64,000 nucleotides of DNA, taken from contig WELA01006739.1 in assembly GCA_009602735.1 (NCBI GenBank), positions 1 through 64,000 of the forward strand, written 5' to 3'. Source of the stretch: Mesotaenium endlicherianum (lineage: Eukaryota > Streptophyta > Zygnematophyceae > Zygnematales > Mesotaeniaceae). The notes under the pieces were generated by a model that had not been told where the DNA came from, searched no databases, and saw nothing but the letters and a program-made list of their open reading frames with translations. Every line of letters starts with the position of its first letter. Within the stretch, counting starts at the first letter, position 1. Of the stretch, positions 47,563 through 59,074 are shown in pieces. The translations under genes and the position numbers were made by a program.

Positions 47563-48573
47563 GGCTCTTGATTAGGTTTTGGCTGCCATACCCAGCCCCA
47601 GAGAAATTTTCGAAGTAAAGCTTATTATGGTTACCAAGAGATGATGCATGACAGGTCTCCCACTCTTTGAGCGCCAAACAAACTAAAGAATACATACACC
47701 TAGTCCTCGTATAAATTTCCTCATAACCAATAGCCTCTAGTCCATTCCTTACAACTTCACATATTAACCAGAGGAGGAGCTTGGGCCATCAACGGTTCAC
47801 AGAGCATGCACGCCAGTTGAAGAGAACACTACACTACCTGCTACATGCATTGATGTGAGGACTTAACCTCTTCAAATTAGCTTACCTTCGACAGTGATAA
47901 TGTTGTCCCTCAGAAGTAAGCCGGCTTGAGATTGCTGAACGAATTAGCAGACTTTGCGTGTAATAGTCGAGGCGAAATGAGAAAATGAGACCAGTACTTC
48001 AGGCTTATGCTGACTGGCACAGGGTCGAGGCCAAGCACGGCCAAGCAAGACAAAGCAAGGCCAAGAGGCTAGCAGCCTGCTAGCAGCCGTTCCGGGAGGA
48101 CCAGGTAGGACCAAGCGTGGGCGATGACTCAGACATCCACCGGATAGCTGTGAACGAGCTGGCACGCAAACGCCATTTGGTGAACTGCAGTGAACTGCAA
48201 GCTTGCTGCAGGCTAAGCTACGATCAGCTGAGATTCTTATATTTGACGATAGCTCCTGACGAGTGGCAGCATAACATGTTGACACCTTTTCCAAGATCCC
48301 AATCTTTTAAGATGGTGTTGGCATTGTCTTCCTAGTGATCGAGAAAGATTACGGTGATCGGACGGGATCGGACGACTATATATGTTGCTGTGAACACGTA
48401 CAAATATGTCAGAAAATTGTTTGACATTTATTGCGTGGCAGCAGCACGTAAAATCTAGACATCCACCAATATCCACTCAGCAAGAGTGAGGACGAGCATC
48501 GTAAATCTGCGAACGATCGTCGTAATTGGTGGTCACCGATAGGGCTTCTCCTGCTGATGGAGCTTCTATTTGA
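47563..48573. other. Intergenic, no gene seen
   Basis: Upstream region of the small minus-strand gene. Around 48010-48095 there is a loose repeat of GGCCAAG/GCAAG units and a short GCTAGCAG inverted repeat. Nothing more can be supported. Confidence 0.4.
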
Positions 48574-50052
48574 TTTGTTCCGGGGTCAATTATGGAATTA
48601 GCCCTGAAAGACGCGATACTTAGGGCCAGTTTAGAGTGGGCAAAACTGAGCGATTCTATCCTATTCGACTGTACCTGCGTGTACCCGATAGTACAACGCG
48701 TCTTTTGTAGTTCGAAAAATGGTCATGTTTCGTTGTTTACAGTGCACTTACGCGGGCTGCTTTCTATTCAACTAATTGACGTATACAATTGAAATATGAC
48801 GAAAACTGAAATGAATAGGTACAAAACGCAAATGACCTCGAGAGGTCATTGGCGTTTTCAGGAATCGACACACATACTGCTATCTTTCTATTCCGGAGTC
48901 ATCGGTTATGCCAAGTACCCTGCCGTACACGTCAAAGTCTACTCGATCATCCCCCTTCACAAATGTGACCTATCCCGCCGCTAAAATTAGAGATACAAAT
49001 TGCGACGTTGGTAATGAGAGAATTTGACGGTCGACAAAAGAGTAGGGACAACTGCTCACTGTAAACCAAGAGTTCAAATTGGGTTACTTTTACATTTGAA
49101 TAGGTTTTTTTCCTATTGAGTTTCAGAATAGCGCCATGACCGGAAAAGCGCAATAAGCGGAATAGAACATCGTCGCAAGTGCCCACTCTAAACTGGCCCT
49201 TAGCTCAAGTATAGCCCTCAACTTTTCATTTATTCAAAAGTAGCCCTCGCGCATGTAACCCCCCACAACGTCAGACTTGAGTGTCGGTTCTGCCGTAAGA
49301 AATAATTTCACACGGAAACACCCCTGACATACATTTTTTTCAATACTTCAAAACAGCTTCAAAACCTCAAACCAAAACTTTCACGCGACAAACCGAAACA
49401 GACACTGGTCACGTGGGAAACAACTAAAAGCCTGTGTGAAGATATGTGATGCATGAAATTTTGTGGCCCTTTGGTGCGAACAAACCTTCACTTCAAACCC
49501 GTCATCTTTTTTTCACCACCTGCCCAATCATTTCGTTCTAAAAAGTTCAAAACTATGAACGTCCACCATGTGCAAACTATGCACATCGGTCAAGGGATGA
49601 GGATTCAGGCGAGAACGAAAGAAGTCGGCTATAAGGGGATAACGAAGTATGCGAGGACGAAAGTAGGTAGGGAAGAATGTGTGTCGATAAGAAATAGAAG
49701 TGGTTCGGAGCTTAAAATTTGTGAGTGAAAATAATTTTGACTTGTTCAAATTAGAATCTTTCAAGTTCATGATGCAAAAACAAACACATGAAAAGATTCG
49801 TCGATGATTTTTTTTGCACCTAACTGGGGCATGTACTCGGCGTGATAGCGTTTGTTTGAAGGTTTTAGACGCAGAGGAGAAAAACTGCCTTGTCAGGTTA
49901 AGGTTCGGGTGAAATGGCTTCCCACGGCGTAACTGACAAGAAAAAGCCTAGACATGCGCGAGGGCTACTTTTGAATAAATAAAAAGTTGAGGGCTACTTG
50001 AGCTCAATATCGCGTCTTTTAGGGTTAATTCCATAATTGACCCTTTGTTCCG
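48574..50052. mobile_element. Non-autonomous Mutator-like element (MULE) with 9-bp duplication
   Basis: The 9-base sequence TTTGTTCCG flanks both ends (48574-48582 and 50044-50052). The element 48583-50043 has long terminal inverted repeats of about 95-100 bp starting GGGTCAATTATGGAATTA. A 9-bp duplication with long terminal repeats is the signature of the Mutator superfamily. No transposase frame is present. Without the inserted MITE the element would be about 880 bp. Confidence 0.85.
48620..49202. mobile_element. Harbinger/Tourist-type MITE nested in the MULE terminal repeat
   Basis: 48623-49199 (577 bp) has terminal inverted repeats GGGCCAGTTTAGAGTGGGC and is flanked by TTA on both sides (48620-48622, 49200-49202). 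TTA duplication and GGGCC termini are typical of PIF/Harbinger MITEs. The right terminal repeat of the MULE shows the uninterrupted counterpart of the insertion site, which confirms the order of insertion. Confidence 0.85.
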
Positions 50053-50147
50053 TCGCCTCCAATGCATTTTTGCCTCAATCTGTAGCAAGTGTGACAGTAA
50101 CTCACACCTCCCCACAAAAACTTGAGGGTCCTTGCTGTCCATATGTG

Positions 50148-50676
50148 TAAGGGCCTGTTTAAAGTGGCCCGTTTCGGTGCATTATTATTGAACAAACAAA
50201 CGCCACTTACTAGAATGTACATCAAAAAAAACAACGCGTTTTAGGATTGTTTACAGTGATTTCTACGTGATGATTTCGATATTGTAATCCTCATCAATAT
50301 TGAACAAAATACCAATTTTGTTCAACAATCAATATTACCCAACTTTTCAATTCACCTTCGTTGAAAGTCTTGCAAGTTACTCAACTAGAATCCACGACGA
50401 GTTCTTTCGTGTTTTGTGTCAAAACATCTCAACGTGCACTAAACATTCGTGTAATGATACTTTCTGAAATTGGTGATTGCACAATTGTCCATTCGCGCGA
50501 GATCGCGAGGAGGGGAATACACAAAATCAGTTCGAAAAATGTAATTGTGATGCACAATAAACCAAACACGTTCTTCAAATAATACCCAAACATTCTTAGC
50601 GTTTTGATATTCATGGTTTCGATCGCAATTGGCATTGTTAAACATTGTTGTTGTGACCACTGTAGATATGCCCTAA
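50148..50676. mobile_element. Second Harbinger-type MITE, degenerate
   Basis: 50151-50673 starts GGGCCTGTTTAAAGTGGC and ends in a diverged complement (GGGCATATCTACAGTGG read on the minus strand). TAA is present on both sides (50148-50150, 50674-50676). It is AT-rich inside, with no coding frame. The less perfect termini suggest it is older than the first MITE. Confidence 0.55.
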
Positions 50677-51752
50677 GAACTACATTCCTCACGTGACACT
50701 ACAGAGGGTCAAAATGGTTACTCAAGTTCTTCACTTTCCATTATCGTTCGCACTACGAACAAAAAGGGAAAGTCACTATGCACTTGTGTTAAATTTTGTG
50801 GGGTACCAACCTCAACCCTTCAGAAGTGAGGGATAATACCATATCCATGCAAAGAAGGGATTTTCAACGATACAAATGGTGGAAATGAATCCCTCAAGTT
50901 GAAAAGCTTTTGTAAAATTAGTTTTGCCGTTCTAATGTTTTAAAGTAAAAAATAATGTGACTTTTTACACTTGCCACACAAATTGTCAGCAAAAACAATT
51001 GACTCTCAAAAAACAATAAAATTTTATTGTCAGAGACTGCCAACGAGTACTGAGAACCACACTGGTAGTCAGCGAGTCAAGATCTTTTCCGGTAATTTTG
51101 AAAGATTCGTGGTCATGAAAATCTCATGACCGTCTCTTGATACTTATTATAGCACATAAATCTTCCATATGGTATATGGGAAATTTAGAGTAGGTGTTCC
51201 TTGAGATCTACCCACATTGACATGAGATCAATCCCATCAAGTTTAATTTGTGTGGATTGATGTGATCATTCTTTCACTTGCAAAATGCTATGGTTTAGCA
51301 ATGAGAAGGGAAAATTTAGCCTTAAGCACAGAGAGTACCATATCATGTATGTGTTTTTTGTGGAAACATTAAGTAGCTTAGAGATAGTAGCCAAACAATA
51401 AGGTTTTGACATTTTGAATTGAGGAAGAGAAAAACAGTCGAGTAACACAATATTGATAATTGATGAGTAGATATTAAGGCACAAACGGTGCATAATGGAT
51501 ATTACATAAATTTTATGTGACTTCATTTCATCAAAGTGTATATGTTAAAGCAATGCTGAGGTGATTATGGTGTATGCAATTTTGATTAAGTTCAGTGACA
51601 TTTGCTTTCAATACTTGCTGAGTTTCATACAATATTGATGATGCTCATCATTCTATCCTCTACTTGAGAATTGAAGGTTAATTAATAGGTTTGATTGACA
51701 AAGACAAGAAAAATCCTATGTAACGATCTGAGCCTTTTAAGCGTACTTGGGT
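50677..51752. other. AT-rich intergenic DNA, no feature seen
   Basis: No gene, repeat boundary or RNA supported. Confidence 0.4.
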
Positions 51753-52057
51753 TGTAATGAATCAGTATATTGGTAGATATAATATTCATTTCAAATATAA
51801 TAGTAAATAAGTTCAAACTGCTAAACTTTAGTTAATATTGAGTCTGCTGGACTTTATTAAATAATCAATTTAATGACTCAGCTGGGAGCAGCAGGCTCAA
51901 GTCAACTTAGGTCAGCTTGCTGACACATTCTTTGCAGCCAGCTGACTTCCGTACTCGGTAGCAGCGAACTGCCTAGATACACATCTAAGAGTGGTGTGCT
52001 AGATGAATGGCCAGATGACATCCTTTGGAAAGATGGCGAGTCGGGATGATGGGAGAT
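51753..52057 (+). repeat. LTR-A, first 305 bp only
   Basis: Begins TGTAATGAATCAG and follows LTR-A until GATGGGAGAT, where the next LTR (minus orientation) starts at 52058. The missing 3' part might be the fragment at 61236-61471, which would make this an LTR split by the composite insertion with about 190 bp lost. The outer flanks do not share a target duplication. Confidence 0.8.
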
Positions 52058-52779
52058 TGAAATGAATTGACTTACCAAATAGGCGATTAACAATTAATAA
52101 AGATCTTCATATCAGCAAGTAATCTTCATGGATTTTCCGTTAACTGGTTAAACGGCAAAAGGACAATACACTAGCGTTGAACAACACTCGTAAGTCAAAT
52201 GCGAGTAAACTAGCATCAATAATGCAATCAGTAAAACTCATACATAAGCAAGATTAGAAGACAGTGCGTATCAATGGCTTCTCGCCTTCGACTCAGATCT
52301 CTCTCTGTAAGCTGTACAAGAGAGTTGGCCTCGTTTTCGAATGCCGAACTCGAGAGCAATGCCTAGCATATGTACAGGGAATGAGTTTACTGTTCAACGG
52401 CCAGTGCGATGGCACCGCCTACCCGGGAGTTAACCACGTTGGTAGGACCTCGGTTAACCAAATCCACCGCTATCTCCCATCATCCCAAATCGCCATCCAT
52501 CATAGGGATGTCATCTGGCCATTCATCTAGCCTATCACACTTAGATGCATATCGAGGTAGTTCGCTGCTACCGAGTACGGAAGTCAGCTGGCTGTCAAAG
52601 AATGTGTCGGCAAGCTGACTTAAGTTGACTTCAGCCTGCTGCTTCCGGCTGAGTCATTAAACTGCTATTAAATATAAAGTCCAACAGACTGATTATTTAT
52701 CTAGAGTTCAACAGGCTGAACATGATTAACTATTATATTTAAATGAATATTATATCTACTAATATATTGATTCATTACA
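52058..52779 (-). repeat. LTR-A, 3' LTR of the chimera
   Basis: Complete 722-bp LTR with both termini; the polypurine tract follows at 52780-52796 on the plus strand. The left flank 5-mer is GAGAT; no partner exists at the far end, as expected for a chimera. Confidence 0.9.
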
Positions 52780-52890
52780 ATCCCTCCAACTTAACTTGTT
52801 ATCGCCTCGACAACATTAAACTGCAGAAGTCTTAAACAACGGAACTGAACCTGACCAACCTCCCCCACTGACTGCCCTTTAGCCTGTCAC

Positions 52891-54572
52891 CTAGGGGGTT
52901 GTTCCTGGGGCTGTAGAATCAGGAGACTGAGATCTGGACCTAGATCTGGACAGCCCTCTAGGTCTGTCAGCTGGCCTTCTAAAGAACCCCGTTTGTTCTA
53001 AAGTTGGACCTCGAGGAGAACGAAAGATGGTAGCCTGCTCTTCACCCACTTGGGTGTTGATCCCCACATAGACAAGCATTCCAGTAGGATGCTGAAATAC
53101 ATTGGCAAGAGGTACATGTCCCTGAGCGAAGGGGGAGGCCAGCATACCTTTGGCCACCCCGCGTGGCCCTCTTCTGAAACCCCTGTCCTCTGGGGATTTT
53201 TGCCTGTGTCTGCTGCCAAGTACAGTCAGATCAGCTTCTTCCCCTGCTTGGGCAGGTGGGCTGGGGGAGCAAGTGCGGGGTCCAGTTGCCTCCATGACCA
53301 GGATCACGTTCCATATACCTGATCTTGGTTCCTCAGGAAGTGCCCCTGCCTGCCCCCGGGTCTCCTGAGTACCAGCTCCTGATGCTTCTCCTCTGCCTTG
53401 TTCTTCTTCCTCATCCCCCTCATCCTCCTCCTCTGAGAGAGTAGGAGTCTCGTCAAATAAGTCGTCCTGCTCTCTGGTAGACATGGAGTAGTCTACTGAT
53501 CTCCCTTTCTTAGGGCGCGCTGGAGGTTGCTTGGCCTTCAGCCTGCTCATATCTATCCGGCCTGCATTCTTCGCCCATTTGACGAAGGCATGCTTTCCTA
53601 TAGAGAAGTAGTCTCTCCCCCTCCTCTTGTGCTCTTTGGTCTCTGCATTCATATTGCTCAGGCAGCCATTCAGCCTCGGATCCCAAGGGGCAATGTGAGG
53701 TGGTAGGATGAGGTAGCCGTCTAGACCATAGTGGAAATCGTCGGGTTGGGCTCGGTCACACTTCTGCTTTTTGTTTGTGACGGTCATCCACCTCCAGTCT
53801 GTGGGCTGCTGGTAGTACTGGGGTCCATGCTCAGCTATTCTCAGTTTACATGGGAACCAGTGGGGAGAGAACATCTGCTGTCCCGATTCTCTGGCCAAGT
53901 ACTCCCAGGACCTTCTCTCAACTTCATTGTAAGCTGGCAATAGTGTGAGGTAGAATACCGTATCCTTAAAGCTATCGGGTCGCATGCTCACCATCCTGAT
54001 GAGTCTCTGATCTCCCACTATTCCCGCTATTGGGACTGGCTTGTTCTCTAAATCATTGGCAAGGTACGGGGCCTGCTCTGCTGTATAGCCCACCATCTTG
54101 GCTTAATCCTCGTAGAGGACCACACCAGTGTGTGTCTCAATGTACCTATCCAGTGTTGCAGTTCCTTCCCTCTGTAGCAGTGTTGTCTGTTCCAGCTTGT
54201 TAATCTCCTGGACTGCCAGCAATGCTTTTTTCAGGTTATCAAAGTTTTGGCCACCCACCACAGTATACCTGTAAGTGGCCAAGCTCTTCTGCCTGTCCGC
54301 TTCAGCCTTTTTCCTTCTCTCCTCCTCTGCCGCTGTAGCTTCTTCTTGTTGTTTCTTCTGTCTCTCCTCCTCAGCTTTCCTGAGGTTTTCCGCTTCCTGA
54401 TCCTTCTTCCTTTGTGCTTCTTTTGCCGCCTCTTGTTGTTTGCGGGCCCTTTCTTGTTCTCCTGGTGAGGGACGTCGCCGCCAGCTCCTTCTGGTATTGC
54501 TCTATTGTCCTCCTGGCTTCTTCTGCCTTGCGCTTCCTATCCTCCTTTTGTGTGGTGGGAGCCATCCTGCAC
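52891..54572 (-). pseudogene. ORF3, second copy, lightly broken
   Basis: Homologue of the 559-codon ORF3 at 8107-9786, with the same N-terminal coiled coil, aromatic-rich core, acidic run and RS-rich tail. It is disrupted by a frameshift near 54460 and a TAA at about 54103, where the other copy has TAT (Tyr). From 54096 the frame is open for 401 codons. It lies about 400 bp downstream of the pol stop, as in the outer element, so ORF3 is a fixed part of family A. Confidence 0.85.
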
Positions 54573-54969
54573 ATGTAACCCGGGCACAAGTTAGTAGGAT
54601 ATCGACCTCTGTCCTAGAAGTTGCAGGAAGGGAGTAAGTTTGTATTAGTATGGTGTATTCGTTCCTGTTTACCTTACAGAGTGCTTGCTAGGAGTTGACG
54701 TAGTTGCGGTGCGCTAGACATAAACATATGAATGTGTTTACTGGTGTGTTAAGTGATGTATGGCTGTGTGAGGCCCTTTTTTCTTTCGCTAAAGGTGCTT
54801 TATGTGGGCCAGGCTGTCCCCTCTGTCACTATGCTAACACTTAGGGTTCACATAATTGTCCCTAACTGTCCCTTTCTCGCTCTCGCACAACAACAGTCAC
54901 ATATTTTCCCGTCCAACTTAAATGGAGACATGATCTCCTGTCACTCGCCCGTGTCAACTGAAATGACTG

Positions 54970-57335
54970 TTAGGGAGGTGCTCCAGCCGCCCGAAGGTGG
55001 AATCGTTTCAACGCCCCTTTGGCATTAGTCAAATGGTCTTCAAATTTCCAAGTGTCCCCAGAGGCATCGTAACCCTTCCATCGAATGAGGTACTTCATGA
55101 CATATTTAGACGATCGACGGACCGAGTGCGTGTCTAAAATCTCCTCAACCTCATAATCCTCAGGGTCGCCGTCCCGGACAGCGGGGACCGGTCCCGGTTG
55201 GACAGGTAACCGACCTGTGAACAGTGTATCACCTTTGATGTAGGGTTCCGGGAAGGATACATTAAAGACCGGATGACCCTTGTATTCGGCTGACATGTTC
55301 AGTTTGTAAGCGTTCTGACCGACACGACGCACCACCGAATATGGACCGACCCAGACAGGGCCAAGCTTTTTCTTGACCACACCAGGGAGGTACAGGTGCT
55401 GAGAATGTAGTTTCACCAAATCGCCTTTAGAAAAGGTCAGTTCGCGACGGTGCTGATTAGCGTACTTTTGTTGGTTTTCTTGGGCTCTGTGCAGTTTTTG
55501 CTGGACTTCTGACAGGGTGTCAGCAAACTCCTGAGTGAACTGGAGAGAGACCGGATTGTCAATCCCTTTAGGGTCAGTTAAAAACTCCCCTAGGGCATCT
55601 AAAGGAGACTTAGGGACTCTACCCAGGCTTAGTTCAAAAGGAGTCTTGCCCCGTTGACGCGTGCACCGCACTGTTGACCGCAATCTGAATTTGAGGTAAC
55701 AGGTCATCCCAATTATTTTGTTTTTGGTTCATATAGGCTCTCAGTACCTATTGCAAAACTCGGTGAGTTCTCTTAGTCTGCCCATCAGTCTGAGAGTGGT
55801 TTGCTGTGCTGAGCAGCTGTGTGACTCCCATTAACCCCATTAAAGCCCTCCAGAACTTCGAGGTAAATTTTGAGTCTCTGTCTGAGATTATATTAAAGGG
55901 TAGCCCATGTTGGCATACTACATGGTTGTAGAACTGTCTCGCTGTTTTGAGTGCAATTACTTTGACAGTTGTGGGGATGAAAATGACCAATTTTGTCAGT
56001 TTATCCACGACTACCAGTATCGAATCATGCCCATTGGCAGTTCGTGGCAGTGTGACCACCCAGTCCATGGATATCATTTCCCAGCGGCCAGCTGGGATGG
56101 GCAGCGGTTGTGAGAGACCCCCCGGTGGTGTGTGCCTAGACTTATTCGTTTGACACTAGTCACAGGACTTAACGTGTTTCAAGACCTCCCGAGGTAATGC
56201 CTTCCAATGATAATGTTTTGCCAGTTTGCCAACAGTTTTGGCCTGCCCCAAATGCCCACCCAGTAAATTGTCATGTGCTTGACTCAATAAAAGGGACCTT
56301 ATATCCAAGTTATTAAGAATGACCAGCTTCAACCTGCCTGAAGTGGTTTCAGTCACCCAGACCCCTCCCTTAAGCTTATACCCGAGTGCTGTAGCACGAC
56401 ACATACCAGTAGTGGGGCTGGGCTCAAATGTTGGGTCAGAAAGGTAGGCTTTCCTAAGTTGTTCAAGGAAGGACTTTTTCACCTTTAGTGAAGTGAGTGC
56501 ACACAGGACTTTATCTACAGCATGCTGACCAAAGTTCCTTTCTTGCAAGTCAGGTCTTCTAGAGAGTGCATCAGCAGGATTCAACTTCCCTGGTTTGTAG
56601 TCGATCTGGACTTGGAACTGCTCCAGCATCTGGCTCCAGCGGTTCTCCCTCCTCGACAGCTTGGACTTCTTCTGAAAGTGGGTCAGAGCTAGATGATCTG
56701 GAATCACCTTAAAAGCTTTACCATGTAAGTATGCTCTCCACTGTTTGAGCACATGAATGATAGCTAGCAGCTCTTTATCATGCACTGAGTAATTAATCTC
56801 CGCTGGATTAAATTTCATAGACTTGTATAACACAGGATGCCACTCTTGCCGTACCTTACCATCCTTTGTGGTTTTGTCAGCAGGCTGTAACAAAATAGCA
56901 CCCATGGCAAAGTCCGAGGCATCAGTAACCACCTGCACTGGTTTGCTGGGGTCATGTACGGCTAGCACGGAAGCAGAACAAAGGGCATCTTTAAGGGTCT
57001 GGAAGGCAGCCTGCTGCTCTTCCCCCCACACATACCCTATGTCTTTCTTAGTAAGGTCAGTCAGCTAACTGGCCTTTGTAGAATAATTCTCAATAAATCT
57101 CCTATAGTGGTTAGCCAGCCCGAGAAAGGATCTAATTTCAGAGACAGACTGTGGTACTGGCCAGTCCCTTATGGTCTGGACTTTCTTAGGATCCACACTG
57201 ATGCCTTCTTTACTGACAACGTGGCCTAAGAATTCAATACTTTCTTTAAAGAAATCACACTTGCTCATTTTAGCATATAAGTGATTTCTTCTCTCTGCAA
57301 TCTGTGTTTTCAACTCCTCGCTCTCCACATAAGAC
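54970..57335 (-). pseudogene. Chimera pol: RT (deleted), RNase H, integrase, chromodomain
   Basis: RT is truncated: [11 protein letters not shown] jumps to [12 protein letters not shown], deleting the palm including the FLDD box. RNase H (56156-57031) is open. The integrase has a TAG at about 56157 (the other copy has CAG), a TAG at about 55749 (GAG in the other copy) and a +1 base near 55655. The C-terminal ORF to 54970 includes an intact chromodomain (YEVEEILDTHS, YLIRWKGYDASGDTWKF). A TAG at about 57066 replaces AAA. Confidence 0.88.
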
Positions 57336-57611
57336 NNNNNNNNNNNNNNNNNNNNNNNNNNNNNNNNNNNNNNNNNNNNNNNNNNNNNNNNNNNNNNNNN
57401 NNNNNNNNNNNNNNNNNNNNNNNNNNNNNNNNNNNNNNNNNNNNNNNNNNNNNNNNNNNNNNNNNNNNNNNNNNNNNNNNNNNNNNNNNNNNNNNNNNNN
57501 NNNNNNNNNNNNNNNNNNNNNNNNNNNNNNNNNNNNNNNNNNNNNNNNNNNNNNNNNNNNNNNNNNNNNNNNNNNNNNNNNNNNNNNNNNNNNNNNNNNN
57601 NNNNNNNNNNN
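57336..57611. other. Assembly gap (276 N) in the chimera pol
   Basis: It replaces the region between the protease and the deleted RT. The real length is unknown. Confidence 0.95.
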
Positions 57612-58057
57612 GCTTAACTAAGTCCTTATGGATAAAAGTATGTGACGCCCCTCCGTCAACAAATGCCCTCACCTTCCTACCTGCAATCAAGCAATGCAGT
57701 AGGATAGGGGGGAACGTCTTTTCCTGACTTTTGCATTGTTCTCCTGACTTAGCAAAGAAATGTTGGACATCAGGTGGAACAAGAGCATCCAAAGTGTGCA
57801 CTGTCTGGATGTCTATATTGCTGATGGTCTCCTTTATCTGGTTGTCAGGCATGCATAGTGAATCCAGTTCAGCAGGACCCATAATACTTGCTACGAGGGC
57901 AGCTAGTGACGACTCACTATCTCTAGCATTCTCACAGTCAGTAGACTGGATTACTGACTGTTGCTGTCTTTTAAAGGCTGGTCTTTTCTCTCGACCTTTG
58001 GGAGGTGCTTGACTGGACACTCCTCTCTGAAGTGACGCGTCTGCTAGCAATGGAAGC
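57612..58057 (-). pseudogene. Chimera: family A gag end, gag/pol overlap and protease start
   Basis: The pol frame is open from the junction through the zinc-knuckle region to [18 protein letters not shown], the retropepsin site. The slippery heptamer TTTAAAA is kept at 57969-57975. The family A knuckle survives as CFHC, a TAG at about 58046 in place of CAG, then HFREEC, so it is inactive. Confidence 0.8.
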
Positions 58058-59015
58058 ATCCTCTGGGAATTTTGCTTCAAGCAACTTAAAGAAACGACGC
58101 AGACAGTGCTCAGGGTCTAACTGGTCATCCCCAGCCTCCATATCCCTACGGCAACTAGCCAACGCTTGCGCATTGCTTGCTTCCGTGGTGGCACTATCAC
58201 CATGCTGCCCTGTAAAAGGTGCAACCCTGCGCGTTACTTGTTCCTGAGCATTAGCAATCTTTTCAGACAATTCTTCACACAGTTTACGCAATTCTGCGAC
58301 AGACCCAGCATCATCATCTCGAGTAGCCGCTCGCTGCTGACCCTCGGAGAGTTGCCTCATGGCATCCGTTAATTCTTGTGTTAGTGCAGCTAAGTCTACG
58401 CTCTCAGCAGGTGCAGCAGGTATCGCTCTTCCTAATGACAAAGCGGACAGGCGGGCTTTCGCAGCCTCTTCCTGGATTTTTAAATCCCTCGCTTTCTTTT
58501 GCTCGTCAAACGCCCATTCCTGGGTAAGGTTCTCATCCTTCCGGAATTGGCAATAAAGCAACAAGGCATCCTTGTCCAAGTACTGAACGAAACTTATAAA
58601 AGCGACTGACTGGGTATAAGAAGAATCCTTTCGATTTTCATAAAGAAATCAGCCCAATAGATCTCATCAAATTCTTTGAAAGTGAGACTATTTCCACCGG
58701 TTCGTCCACTAAAACACTTTGTAGACAGCTTGAACTTAGGATTTTCATCCTTATCATCACCATTTTGAACGGTGACCAAGACTCACTATCTTTACCCCAC
58801 ACGTCGTGCTCTCTGCCCAAATTGAATGCAAAATCTCGCTCGTCATACGGATTCTCACCGTTCGTGGCAGTATGGCGAGACTCGTCTCCCGACGGTTGCT
58901 CACTCCACAGGTTATCCATGCGCTCAGATGTCTCACTTCCTCGTGGATTCTGGCTTGAATCAGAACCTTCCGCAGGCTCCACAGGGTAGTAGAGTCTTCC
59001 ACTCCTCAACCGCAT
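58058..59015 (-). pseudogene. Chimera: family B gag, N-terminal and central part
   Basis: The frame begins MRLRSGRLYYPVEP at 59015, is frameshifted near 58770 (continuing NPKFKLSTKCFSGRTGGNSL), and resumes through a Glu/Gln-rich coiled coil to CLRRFFKLLEAKFPEDAS. The last segment is nearly identical to the gag entering at the right edge of the window (CLRRFFKLLEARFPEDRS), which assigns it to family B. Confidence 0.75.
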
Positions 59016-59074
59016 GTACAGTTGAATTTCTCCCGGCCCCCTTCAAGATTGAGCACCGGCACCCAAGTTGCTTG

